A DNA stretch of 64,000 bases, taken from NCBI GenBank assembly GCA_009695205.1, contig SIBK01000001.1, forward strand, positions 1 through 64,000, written 5' to 3'. This DNA is from Pedosphaera sp. (GTDB lineage Bacteria > Verrucomicrobiota > Verrucomicrobiia > Limisphaerales > UBA9464). The translations under genes and the position numbers were made by a program. How positions within the stretch are numbered: position 1 is the stretch's first letter; each line of letters begins with the position of its first letter. Under the pieces are notes generated by a model. It searched no databases. It was not told the origin of the DNA and saw only the letters and a list, made by a program, of their open reading frames with translations. Positions 37,082 through 44,843 of this stretch are shown piece by piece.

Positions 37082-38268
37082 TGAAGATACTCGTCGCCAA
37101 CCTCGGCTCGACCTCGCTCAAGTGGCGCTTGTTCGATTTTTCGAACTCCGCCGAGACACTGCTCCACAAGGGCGGCTTTGAGCGAGTCACCGACTATCCG
37201 CAGGCGATCGCGGGATGTCTCGCGGAACTGAAAAACGCTGGGGCAATCAACGACGAACAGGATCTCGCCGCGGTCGGTTTCAAAACTGTCATTGCGAAGG
37301 GAATCACTGGCTGTGTGCGAATCGACGACCGGGTGCTCGCGGCGATGGAAGCCTATAACGGGCTCGCACCAGCGCATAATCCACCTTATATAACCGGCAT
37401 CCGCCTGTTCGCTCAACGCGTTCCCGGCGTGCCCCTCATCGCGTTGTTCGAGACGGCGTTCTATCAGTTTGCACCTGAAGCAATGATGCGTTACGCCGTT
37501 CCTGATTCGTGGGTTGACATCGGCGTGCGGCGTTGGGGTTTTCACGGCGCGAGCCACAAATTCATCGCAGAGCGATCCGCACAACTCCTCGGACGAGCCG
37601 ATGTCGCTGCCCGGACCGAAAGCCTCTACGTCAATGGAGGGGCTTCCCCTGCGGAAAACCCGCCCCTACGGGTGATCTCCTGTCACCTGGGCGGCAGCTC
37701 TAGTATCAGCGGAATCCGCAATGGCATTGCAATTGGAAACAGTCTCGGCATGAGCCCGCAATCGGGTCTGCCCCACAACAACCGCGTGGGGGATCTCGAT
37801 GCCGAAGCTCTACCTTATGCGGTCAAAACCCTCGGAATCACACTCGACGAAGCACAACGGCAGTTTGCCAAGGAAGGTGGGTTGAAAGGTCTCAGCGGTG
37901 GTCTTTCCAACGACATTCGGGACATTCAGGTGGCCGCAGCGCAAGGGAATGCGAAGGCGAAGCTCGCAATCGACGTCTTTGTGAGCGAGGCGCGCCGCTG
38001 GATCGGGGGCTACTTCTTCCAACTCAACGGTGCCGACGCTATCGTCTTCACGGCCGGCATCGGTGAAAACCGAGCAGAACTTCGCGCGGCTATCTGCGCT
38101 AATCTTGACCAACTTGGCATCGTGCTCGATCCCGAGGCAAATCAGGCCGCCCGCGCTACCGAAGCCGTCATCAGCGCCCGGAACTCGGGCGTCCGGGTGT
38201 TTGTGATCCCAACCAACGAGGAATTGGTCGTCGCCCGCGAGGCGAAACGGCTCCTTGAAGTGAACTAG
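37081..38268 (+). CDS. ackA: Acetate/propionate kinase of the microcompartment locus
   Basis: The 395-residue ASKHA-fold kinase converts acyl phosphate plus ADP to acid plus ATP, completing the PduL branch. Motifs: MKILVANLGSTSLKWRLFDF (phosphate 1), ALFETAFYQ, RRWGFHGASHKFIAERSAQ, ISCHLGGSSSISGIRNGIAI (phosphate 2), DAIVFTAGIGENRAELR (adenosine). Its N-terminus reads NLGSTSLK where ordinary AckA has N-x-GSSS. Compared with the family it carries about 15 extra residues (ESLYVNGGASPAENPP) before the phosphate-2 strand, encoded by a palindromic GC-rich segment. Confidence 0.9.
   Translation: MKILVANLGSTSLKWRLFDFSNSAETLLHKGGFERVTDYPQAIAGCLAELKNAGAINDEQDLAAVGFKTVIAKGITGCVRIDDRVLAAMEAYNGLAPAHNPPYITGIRLFAQRVPGVPLIALFETAFYQFAPEAMMRYAVPDSWVDIGVRRWGFHGASHKFIAERSAQLLGRADVAARTESLYVNGGASPAENPPLRVISCHLGGSSSISGIRNGIAIGNSLGMSPQSGLPHNNRVGDLDAEALPYAVKTLGITLDEAQRQFAKEGGLKGLSGGLSNDIRDIQVAAAQGNAKAKLAIDVFVSEARRWIGGYFFQLNGADAIVFTAGIGENRAELRAAICANLDQLGIVLDPEANQAARATEAVISARNSGVRVFVIPTNEELVVAREAKRLLEVN
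37636..37669. repeat. GC-rich palindromic insert inside ackA
   Basis: GGAGGGGCTTCCCCTGCGGAAAACCCGCCCCTAC has near-inverted ends (GGAGGGGC/GCCCCTAC) and an internal AGGGG-CTT-CCCCT palindrome. It keeps the ackA frame open and encodes residues not expected in the family. It resembles dispersed GTAGGGGCGGGTTT-type repeats. Classification as a repeat is inferred from one copy. Confidence 0.4.
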
Positions 38269-38441
38269 TTTCGCATGAACCCCAATCAACTTAAGTCTGG
38301 AGCAACTCCTACTATTGAATTTGGCGCCCGAGGCGCGGAGTCACTCCGTCTGAATCGTGTAACTCCAAATCTTGTAAATGGCCATTCAAACGCGGCCACA
38401 GTCCTTCTTTTAACCATCAACTAACAACCTACAACACACTT
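38269..38441. other. Spacer between ackA and BMC-H 3
   Basis: No gene is seen in these 173 bp. The last 40 bases (ccttcttttaaccatcaact and onward) contain no G and form an unstructured leader for the third shell gene, so an internal promoter here is possible. Confidence 0.4.
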
Positions 38442-38729
38442 ATGTCACAACCTGCAATAGGAATGATTGAAACACGCGGTCTCGTCGCCCTTGTCGAGGG
38501 TACGGACGCCATGCTCAAGGCGGCCAACGTGGAACTCGCCGGTCCGATGATCCAGGTCGGAAACGCACTTGTCACCGCCGTCGTTTTTGGCGATGTCGCG
38601 GCAGTCAAGGCCGCCACGGACGCCGGCGCCCAGGCCATCAAGGCGATCAAAGGCGAGATCGTCAGCGTGCATGTAATCGCCCGTCCGCATGAGGATGTCG
38701 ATTCCGTGCTGCCGAAGAAGAAATTATAG
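38442..38729 (+). CDS. BMC-H hexameric shell protein 3
   Basis: The 95-residue BMC-H paralogue reads MSQPAIGMIETRGLVALVEG to VSVHVIARPHEDVDSVLPKK. The core (GNALVTAVVFGDVAAVKAATDAG) is complete, and the pore segment (GPMIQVGN) differs from the other two copies. A short lysine-rich C-terminus ends the protein. Three BMC-H genes with different pore loops would give a mixed facet with more than one gate. It is preceded by a G-free leader without Shine-Dalgarno. Confidence 0.95.
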   Translation: MSQPAIGMIETRGLVALVEGTDAMLKAANVELAGPMIQVGNALVTAVVFGDVAAVKAATDAGAQAIKAIKGEIVSVHVIARPHEDVDSVLPKKKL

Positions 38730-38825
38730 GCGTTTGCGCGGATCAGGGGTCGATCGTGCTCTGCAGTGTTCGGTGCAGCGCATTTTCGGGTGTCCCGTTC
38801 TGCAACACCAAACTATAGCGCCATC

Positions 38826-39137
38826 ATGTTTCTCGCTCGTGTCGAAGGCTCTGTCGTCTCAACGAAGAAGGAGGCCAGCATGAACGGCCGCAAACTGCTC
38901 CTCCTGCGGCCACAACTGGTGGACGAGAAGGATCCGACGAAGTTTCGCCCCGGTGCAAATACGATTGTCGCTGTCGACACCCTGGGTGCCGGCATCGGCG
39001 AATTGGTGATGTTTTGCCAGGGCAGCAGCGCCCGTCTCGCCGTTGGCATGAAGGAGGCGCCGATTGATGCCGTTATCATCGGCATCGTCGATTCGGTGGA
39101 AGTGCTCGGGAAACAAATCTTCAATGCCAGGCAATAA
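38826..39137 (+). CDS. BMC-P (EutN/CcmL) vertex protein 1
   Basis: The 103-residue Pfam03319-type protein reads MFLARVEGSVVSTKKEASMN to IDAVIIGIVDSVEVLGKQIF. These proteins form pentamers that cap the twelve vertices of the shell. The start was set at ATG 38826; the track start 20 codons upstream does not fit the family. The conserved LVDxxG-like centre (ANTIVAVDTLGAGIGELVMFCQGSSAR) is present. Confidence 0.93.
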   Translation: MFLARVEGSVVSTKKEASMNGRKLLLLRPQLVDEKDPTKFRPGANTIVAVDTLGAGIGELVMFCQGSSARLAVGMKEAPIDAVIIGIVDSVEVLGKQIFNARQ

Positions 39138-39287
39138 ATAGCCCGCAGTCAAAATGCTGAACTTAGATGCAAGCATGGAGTTCGATCCCCGGGGCCTGAC
39201 CCCGCCCGGTGGTCAGCCTTCGGCAATTCCTGTATCGCCCTTCGGCCTGGGTTCAATTCTTGGATTTTGCTATATGGATTTCTTACT

Positions 39288-40793
39288 ATGATCGCCGTCA
39301 ACGAACTATTGATCCGAGACATCGTTTCGGAAGTATTGGGCCGCCTGGGCGGCCTCCCGGCACCTGCGAAGCCGGCGGTCTCAGCCGGGTCCGCCGCCGC
39401 GACCTCGCCGTGCGGATGCGGGGGGAAGGGCATCGCAACGAGCGCCCCCGGTTTGCGGGGCAAGTTCGGCGTCTTTGCCGACGCCGTCGAGGCATGCGCC
39501 GCGGCGCAGGAATCCTTCGTGCAGCTCCAACAGATGGGTGTCGCGGCGCGGGTCAAAATTGTCGAGATCGTCAAAGCCATGGCGGAGGCCAACGCCGAGG
39601 TCTGGGGCAGACTCGAACTCGACGAAACCCGTATCGGACGTCTCGACCACAAGATCGAGAAACTAAAGATTATTCGACTCGTCCCGGGCGTGGAATGGCT
39701 CCGCCCGGATGCCCGCAGTGGCGATCATGGAATCACTCTGGAGGAATATACGCCGTTCGGAGTGATCGGTGCCGTCACGCCGAGCACGCACTCGATACCG
39801 ACACTGAGCGGAAACATCGTCAACATCATCGCGGCAGGCAATGCGGTGGTGTTTAACCCTCATCCCAGCGCGGCGCGATGCGCTGCGGTCGCGATCCGCG
39901 CCTACAACGAGGCCATCTATCGTGAGATCGGCATCGAAAATATCGCCACGATCATTGAGAAGCCCTCGATGGAAAGCTTCTCATCCATCTGCAAACACGA
40001 CGCCGTGCGACTCCTGCTGGTCACCGGCGGACCCGGTGTGGTGAAGGCTGCGATGGAAACCGGCAAGCGGGCGGTCTGCGCCGGACCTGGAAATCCTCCG
40101 GTCTACGTCGATGACACCGCCTGTATGAAGCGTGCAGCCAAGGCGATCATTCAGGGTGCGAGTTACGACAACAATCTGCTCTGCATCGGTGAGAAGGAGG
40201 TTTTTGCGTTGGATAACATTGCGGACAAATTGATGTCGCAAATGCAACAGAACGGAGGAGTTAAGCTAACGACTGTTCAGCTCGAGGCTCTGACCAAGGC
40301 TGCGTTCACGTTTACAGCAGGCCAGGGTGGTGGGTGTGGACATGCCGCGGTGAACAGGGATTTCATCGGGAAGGATCCGAGTGTGCTCGCCCGGGCTGCG
40401 GGGTTGAACATTCCCGAGGGAACGCAATTGTTGTTTGCAGAAACCGACGCGAACCATCCGTTCGTCGTCGAGGAGCAGATGATGCCGTTCTTGCCGATCA
40501 CTCGAGTGAAGAGCCTGGAGGAAGGCGTTGCGCAATCGTTGGTGGCCGAGCACGGCTATAAGCATACGGCAATCATCCACTCTCATGATATCGAGGCGAT
40601 GACAGCCATGGGCCGAGCTCTGGACACGACGTTGTTCATCAAGAATGGGCCCTGCATGGCTGGGCTCGGTTTGGGTGGGGAAGGCTATCTCAGCTTTAGC
40701 ATCGCAACACCGACGGGCGAAGGGGTGAGCAATCCACGGACATTCACTCGAGTACGCCGGTGCGTCATGGTGGATAATCTCAAGATTTATTGA
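39288..40793 (+). CDS. pduP: CoA-acylating aldehyde dehydrogenase (PduP/EutE-like)
   Basis: ATG 39288 gives 501 residues. The enzyme oxidises the aldolase-derived aldehyde to acyl-CoA, reducing NAD+. The N-terminal helix NELLIRDIVSEVLGRLGGL plus a Pro/Ala/Gly-rich linker resembles an encapsulation peptide. The linker has a CGCGGKG cluster. The catalytic domain shows EEYTPFGVIGAVTPSTHSIP, VVFNPHPSAARCA, LLVTGGPGVVKAAM, CAGPGNPPVYVDD and the active cysteine C299 in YDNNLLCIGEKE. It is the central enzyme of the compartment and is followed by two vertex genes. Confidence 0.93.
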   Translation: MIAVNELLIRDIVSEVLGRLGGLPAPAKPAVSAGSAAATSPCGCGGKGIATSAPGLRGKFGVFADAVEACAAAQESFVQLQQMGVAARVKIVEIVKAMAEANAEVWGRLELDETRIGRLDHKIEKLKIIRLVPGVEWLRPDARSGDHGITLEEYTPFGVIGAVTPSTHSIPTLSGNIVNIIAAGNAVVFNPHPSAARCAAVAIRAYNEAIYREIGIENIATIIEKPSMESFSSICKHDAVRLLLVTGGPGVVKAAMETGKRAVCAGPGNPPVYVDDTACMKRAAKAIIQGASYDNNLLCIGEKEVFALDNIADKLMSQMQQNGGVKLTTVQLEALTKAAFTFTAGQGGGCGHAAVNRDFIGKDPSVLARAAGLNIPEGTQLLFAETDANHPFVVEEQMMPFLPITRVKSLEEGVAQSLVAEHGYKHTAIIHSHDIEAMTAMGRALDTTLFIKNGPCMAGLGLGGEGYLSFSIATPTGEGVSNPRTFTRVRRCVMVDNLKIY

Positions 40794-40796
40794 ATC

Positions 40797-41075
40797 ATGC
40801 TTCTCGCCCGCGTCGAAGGCAATGTGGTCGCCACCCGCAAGCATCCCAGCTTCGAGGGCTGGCGACTCGTCATTTGCCAACCGATCAACAATGAGGGCGA
40901 GCCCGAAGGAACACCGCAGATCGCAATCGATTCCCACGGGGCAGGCCTGCATCAGCGCGTGGTGATATCGAGCGATGGGGGAGCAGCACGGGCGGCGGTG
41001 GGCGACCCTAAAAGCCCGGCCCGATGGCTGGTCGTCGGCGTCGTGGATGAGAAGGAGCCGGGGGTGCCCGTATGA
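40797..41075 (+). CDS. BMC-P (EutN/CcmL) vertex protein 2
   Basis: The 92-residue EutN/CcmL-family protein reads MLLARVEGNVVATRKHPSFE to WLVVGVVDEKEPGVPV. The centre AIDSHGAGLHQRVVISSDGGAARAA matches the pentamer family. It starts 3 bp after the aldehyde dehydrogenase stop, and its own stop overlaps the next vertex gene (ATGA), so translation is probably coupled. Confidence 0.93.
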   Translation: MLLARVEGNVVATRKHPSFEGWRLVICQPINNEGEPEGTPQIAIDSHGAGLHQRVVISSDGGAARAAVGDPKSPARWLVVGVVDEKEPGVPV

Positions 41076-41377
41076 AACTCGGCGCAGTCATCGGGCGTGT
41101 CACCCTCAGCACAACTGCCGCGGGACTGCAGGGTGCGCGTTGGCTCATCGTTTCACCGTTTACCCGCGAGCATTATCAGCGGGGCGCCGTAACACCCGCT
41201 GGCCTCAGTAAGGATCCAAGCCTGATTGTCTACGATGCGCTCGGTGGCGGCATCGGTCAGACGATTGGTTACATCGAGGGACGCGAGGCGGCGCAACCGT
41301 TTGAAACACCACCGCCGATTGACGCTATCAATGCGGCGCTGGTAGACGAAATTTACTATAACCCATTCAACAGGTAA
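41072..41377 (+). CDS. BMC-P (EutN/CcmL) vertex protein 3
   Basis: The 101-residue EutN/CcmL-family protein reads MKLGAVIGRVTLSTTAAGLQ to ALVDEIYYNPFNR. It is more divergent than the other two copies (SPFTREHYQRGAVTPAGLSK insertion; DALGGGIGQTIGYIEGREAA core). Three different vertex proteins in one locus are characteristic of PVM microcompartments. It overlaps vertex gene 2 by 4 bp. Confidence 0.92.
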   Translation: MKLGAVIGRVTLSTTAAGLQGARWLIVSPFTREHYQRGAVTPAGLSKDPSLIVYDALGGGIGQTIGYIEGREAAQPFETPPPIDAINAALVDEIYYNPFNR

Positions 41378-41393
41378 CCCGATTTTGACCTTC

Positions 41394-42431
41394 ATGAGCA
41401 CTGTCATTACTGCCAAAGAAATAAATTCGATCATCGCCAAGGGCGGCGATCCCAAGAGCCTGCCCTCCGGCGCGGTTCTCACACCGTCCGCAAGGGATGC
41501 GCTTCGCGACTATGCAAATACGCGGCGCGGCGCCGTCACCGCAACCACGCCTTCGTCAACGCCCGGCAAGCAGCTATCCTCGAAGTCCTCGAAGGCTGAG
41601 CTCGAGGAGTATTTCAATTCGCCCGAGGCCCTTGCATGGAAGGAACAACTCTGTGACATTGGCCGGCGGCTCTGGCAACGCGAATACGTCGATGGGAATG
41701 GTGGCAACATAGCGATCCGAGTGGGAGAGGACATTGCACTCTGCACGCCGACGCTCGTGAGCAAGGGTTTCATGAAGCCGACAGACATGTGTCTGGTCGA
41801 TTTTGACGGCAATCAACTCGCTGGCACAAAGAGGCGCACGAGTGAAATCCTCATGCATCTTCAGATTATGAAACGGCAGCCCAAAGCCGTAGCCACCTGC
41901 CATTGCCATCCGCCTTACAGCACTGGCTTTGCGGTCGCCGGAGTGCTGCCGCCCACGTGCATGATTCCCGAGTTCGAAGTGTTTGCCTCGGTTGCCATCG
42001 CCCCCTACAGGACGCCTGGAACTCCGGAGATGGGTCAACTGGTGGGCGATCTCGTGGACAAACACAATACGATCCTGATGGCCAATCACGGCGTTGTTTC
42101 CTGGAGCCACAACAATGTCGAGGACGCCTATTTCAAGATGGAGATTCTTGAGGCGTACTGCCGGACGATTTTGGTGACTGCGCAACTTGGCGTGCCCGCC
42201 AAGACGATGTCCCCAACGCAGCTTCAAGACCTGCTCAAGATTAAGCAGAGCCTTGGGATTCCCGATCCACGTCACGGCATGAAGGAGTGCGAACTTTGTG
42301 ACAACGCTGAATGGCGCCCCGGGGTGGCCTGCGCGTTGCCCGCCACGCAGGAGTCGGCCGTCAGCCTGGATGCGGATGCCGAGAAGACGGTTCAGGCAAT
42401 TACAGATCAGATTCTGGCGCAACTGAAGTAG
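41394..42431 (+). CDS. Class II aldolase (fuculose/rhamnulose-1-phosphate type)
   Basis: ATG 41394 gives 345 residues. Residues 1-40 (STVITAKEINSIIAKGGDPK, then SLPSGAVLTPSARDALRDYA) are an extension seen on compartment-borne aldolases and probably target it to the lumen. After a Ser/Thr/Pro linker the zinc aldolase domain follows: GNGGNIAIRVG, LCTPTLVSKGFMKPTDMCLV, RRTSEILMH (catalytic Glu), CHCHPPYSTGFA (H170 and H172 ligands) and LMANHGVVSW. The C-terminus has a CELCDN pair. In the characterised PVM system this enzyme splits fuculose-1-phosphate or rhamnulose-1-phosphate into lactaldehyde and DHAP. Which sugar is used here cannot be told. Confidence 0.9.
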   Translation: MSTVITAKEINSIIAKGGDPKSLPSGAVLTPSARDALRDYANTRRGAVTATTPSSTPGKQLSSKSSKAELEEYFNSPEALAWKEQLCDIGRRLWQREYVDGNGGNIAIRVGEDIALCTPTLVSKGFMKPTDMCLVDFDGNQLAGTKRRTSEILMHLQIMKRQPKAVATCHCHPPYSTGFAVAGVLPPTCMIPEFEVFASVAIAPYRTPGTPEMGQLVGDLVDKHNTILMANHGVVSWSHNNVEDAYFKMEILEAYCRTILVTAQLGVPAKTMSPTQLQDLLKIKQSLGIPDPRHGMKECELCDNAEWRPGVACALPATQESAVSLDADAEKTVQAITDQILAQLK

Positions 42432-42529
42432 GCTCGTAAGAGAGCAATATCACGATCACCGTTTTCCTCCCCAGTTAGGATGCAAGCGGGTTCATGGTTG
42501 GTCCTTCACGGTTCTATAATATCATACTT

Positions 42530-43456
42530 ATGAAAGTAACGATCATTGGCGGCGGTGGCCGCGTGGGCTCGTGCGCGGCATTCGCGCTACAATGCGGTGG
42601 CCTGGTCGCCGAGATGCAGATTCTCGACGCTAACACGGAGTTGGCCGAGGGCGAAGCCCTTGACCTGTTGCATGGCACCGCGTTCTGCGGCGATCAGCGG
42701 ATCTATTCCGGCGACTATTCACGGGCGGCCGATAGCGACATCTTTCTCATCACGGCCGGCCTTCGCCGTAAACCGGACGAATCCCGACTCGATCTGATTA
42801 ACCGAAATGTCACACTTTTTCTGGGAATCCTCGACAGCATCAAGGCGGCGGGGTTCCGGAAGGACGCGCAGGTGTTTGTGGTTTCAAACCCGGTAGATAT
42901 TCTCACCCAACTTGCGGTGAAGCGGTTGGGGCTGCCCTGGCAGCAGGTTTACGGGCTTGGAACGATGCTCGACACGTCGCGTTTCAGCTCGTTCATAGCG
43001 GAGGAACTCAAGCTCGCGCCAACCCAAGTAAAGGCTCTCATTCTCGGAGAACACGGCGATTCGATGCTGCCTGTCTGGTCGAGCGCCACCGTCAATGGAC
43101 TGCCCCTCACCGGTCTGCCGGAGTGTTCACCGTCGTTCCAAAACGCCGTGTTTGAACGCACCAAGGGCAGCGGAGCGGAAGTTATCAAACGGAAGGGCGG
43201 TGCAGGTTGGGCTGTCGGCGTGGCCATCCGCGACGTCATTCATGCAGTCCTCCTGAACAAGCAATCCCTGCTCCCTGTTTCGTCTTTGGTGCAGAGCGCC
43301 TACGACATCCGCGACATCTGCCTGAGTGTACCGAGTGTCATGGGACGCGCAGGGGTTCTAAAGCATGTGGAGATCAAATTGTGGCCCAAAGAAACCATGG
43401 CGTTGCAATCGTCGGCCCGCGCCCTCAAGGACACTCTCGCAAAGGTGAAGGTCTAG
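42530..43456 (+). CDS. Lactate/malate dehydrogenase-like enzyme
   Basis: ATG 42530 gives 308 residues. VTIIGGGGRVGSCAAFALQC is the NAD-binding motif. GLRRKPDESRLDLINRNVTL carries the substrate-binding arginine region, VVSNPVDILTQLA the N-P-V-D signature, GLGTMLDTSRF a conserved arginine and LILGEHGDSMLPVWS the catalytic histidine. PVM loci commonly hold such a gene. Its proposed job is to re-oxidise NADH made by the aldehyde dehydrogenase, perhaps by reducing lactaldehyde or pyruvate. The actual substrate is inferred only. Confidence 0.9.
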   Translation: MKVTIIGGGGRVGSCAAFALQCGGLVAEMQILDANTELAEGEALDLLHGTAFCGDQRIYSGDYSRAADSDIFLITAGLRRKPDESRLDLINRNVTLFLGILDSIKAAGFRKDAQVFVVSNPVDILTQLAVKRLGLPWQQVYGLGTMLDTSRFSSFIAEELKLAPTQVKALILGEHGDSMLPVWSSATVNGLPLTGLPECSPSFQNAVFERTKGSGAEVIKRKGGAGWAVGVAIRDVIHAVLLNKQSLLPVSSLVQSAYDIRDICLSVPSVMGRAGVLKHVEIKLWPKETMALQSSARALKDTLAKVKV

Positions 43457-43506
43457 GTTGAATAATTGTTAGGTTTCCGACGTTGGATCACGGAAGATAG
43501 ATTGGA

Positions 43507-44838
43507 ATGAAGTCCCTCGACACCAAGCTCGCCGAAATCCGCTCCAACCCGGGCTCGCGCACATTCATCCTTGCGGACGCCAAGGACGCCGACATGGCCT
43601 TTGGCGTCCGGGCACCGGGGCCGCGGAGCTATCTCGCTCGGCGCGGCGCGCGTCCGGCGCAATTTTCCCCGGAGGTGTGGAACCGCGACGAATTTGGAAG
43701 CCGCAACCTTCCGGAATTCCTCGACATCATCCGCGAAGTCGCGCAGCAGGGACTGGTGGACATCCTGTTAATGTCCGCGTACGTCAACGAACTGCTCACC
43801 ATTAAGGAGGGACTCTTTCGAAATTCTCATGTCACACCCGCAGCCCGTGCAAACGACACGACCGACGTCTGGGCGGCGCGGCACGGTTGTTATACCCGAG
43901 AACCATCCCAACCTTTTCGGAGCGCCAGCATCGACCACATCCAGTGCGGTGAGATTGAGTGCGATCGTGACGGTGTCGGAAAAAGCAACAACAGCGACGG
44001 CTTTCCGGGAGCAAATTTGGGCCTGTACTCGATCACCTTCGTCAATGAATTGGAACAGGACCGCGAGGCTCTCTTGTGGTATAAGGAATTTCGCGAAGAG
44101 GCCGAACGGAAACAATTCCGACATTTTCTGGAAGTTTTCGATCCGAACGTGGATTCCGGAATCCCCCGTGAAAAACTCGGCGAGTTCATCAACGACAACA
44201 TCCTCCGGACCCTGGCGGGCGTGCCACAATCCGGCCGGCCGGATTTCCTCAAGATTGTCTATCACGGCCCTAAAGCCATGGAGGAGCTGGCCCAGTATGA
44301 TCCCAACCTTGTCGTGGGAATTCTCGGAGGCAGTGCAGGCACCACCTACGATGCTTTTAAGTTAATCCACGATGCGCAGAAGTATGGCGCGCGCGTCGCT
44401 CTCTATGGGCGCAAGATCAACAATGCCGAGCACCAGCTTGCCTTCATTGAGATGTTGCGCCTGATTACCGACGGCACGATAACGCCCGAGGAGGCGGTGC
44501 GAGCGTACCACGGTGTCTTGCAAGGCAAAGGAATCAGACCGCATCGGACGCTCGACGAGGATCTAAAGATTACGGATCAGGCGATGAGCTACGACGGCAG
44601 GGCGGTGCAGCGGACGACGATAGAGCTAAGGAATAATCCAATTGGCGGATCAAAGCCCGCTTCGGTAGAGGTCCCGAATCCAAAACTGGAACCTGCGGTG
44701 GATTTGGATTCTGCATTTCCCGGAACGAGCTCTGGCGAGTGGCCGAAGCGAGAGAATGGAGGGCCGGATTTCGAAAGGATGACAGGGGCCCAACGTGTGA
44801 CCTATCACAAATGGCGCTTGAAGCGCACCTTCGGTTGA
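43507..44838 (+). CDS. Unrecognised aldolase-barrel-like protein at the end of the microcompartment locus
   Basis: I do not recognise this 443-residue protein by family name. The first half starts MKSLDTKLAEIRSNPGSRTF, then ILADAKDADMAFGVRAPGPR and LVDILLMSAYVNELLTIKEG. The second half has FLKIVYHGPKAMEELAQYDP, LVVGILGGSAGTTYDAFKLI and YGARVALYGRKINNAEHQLA. This order of a D-x-K strand, a late K-strand, a G-G-S-A-G loop and a G-R-K-I loop resembles DhnA/LacD-type class I aldolase barrels, with lysines as possible Schiff-base formers. The last 80 residues are low-complexity and charged. It is 50 bp after the dehydrogenase gene on the same strand, so a catabolic step linked to the compartment is likely. 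Confidence 0.75.
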   Translation: MKSLDTKLAEIRSNPGSRTFILADAKDADMAFGVRAPGPRSYLARRGARPAQFSPEVWNRDEFGSRNLPEFLDIIREVAQQGLVDILLMSAYVNELLTIKEGLFRNSHVTPAARANDTTDVWAARHGCYTREPSQPFRSASIDHIQCGEIECDRDGVGKSNNSDGFPGANLGLYSITFVNELEQDREALLWYKEFREEAERKQFRHFLEVFDPNVDSGIPREKLGEFINDNILRTLAGVPQSGRPDFLKIVYHGPKAMEELAQYDPNLVVGILGGSAGTTYDAFKLIHDAQKYGARVALYGRKINNAEHQLAFIEMLRLITDGTITPEEAVRAYHGVLQGKGIRPHRTLDEDLKITDQAMSYDGRAVQRTTIELRNNPIGGSKPASVEVPNPKLEPAVDLDSAFPGTSSGEWPKRENGGPDFERMTGAQRVTYHKWRLKRTFG

Positions 44839-44843
44839 CCTCA

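Noticed and set aside
34618-44838. Microcompartment as an ethanolamine, propanediol or glycyl-radical type
   Set aside because: No EutBC, PduCDE, or glycyl-radical enzyme/activase genes are present; the class II aldolase and the three BMC-P genes indicate the PVM type.
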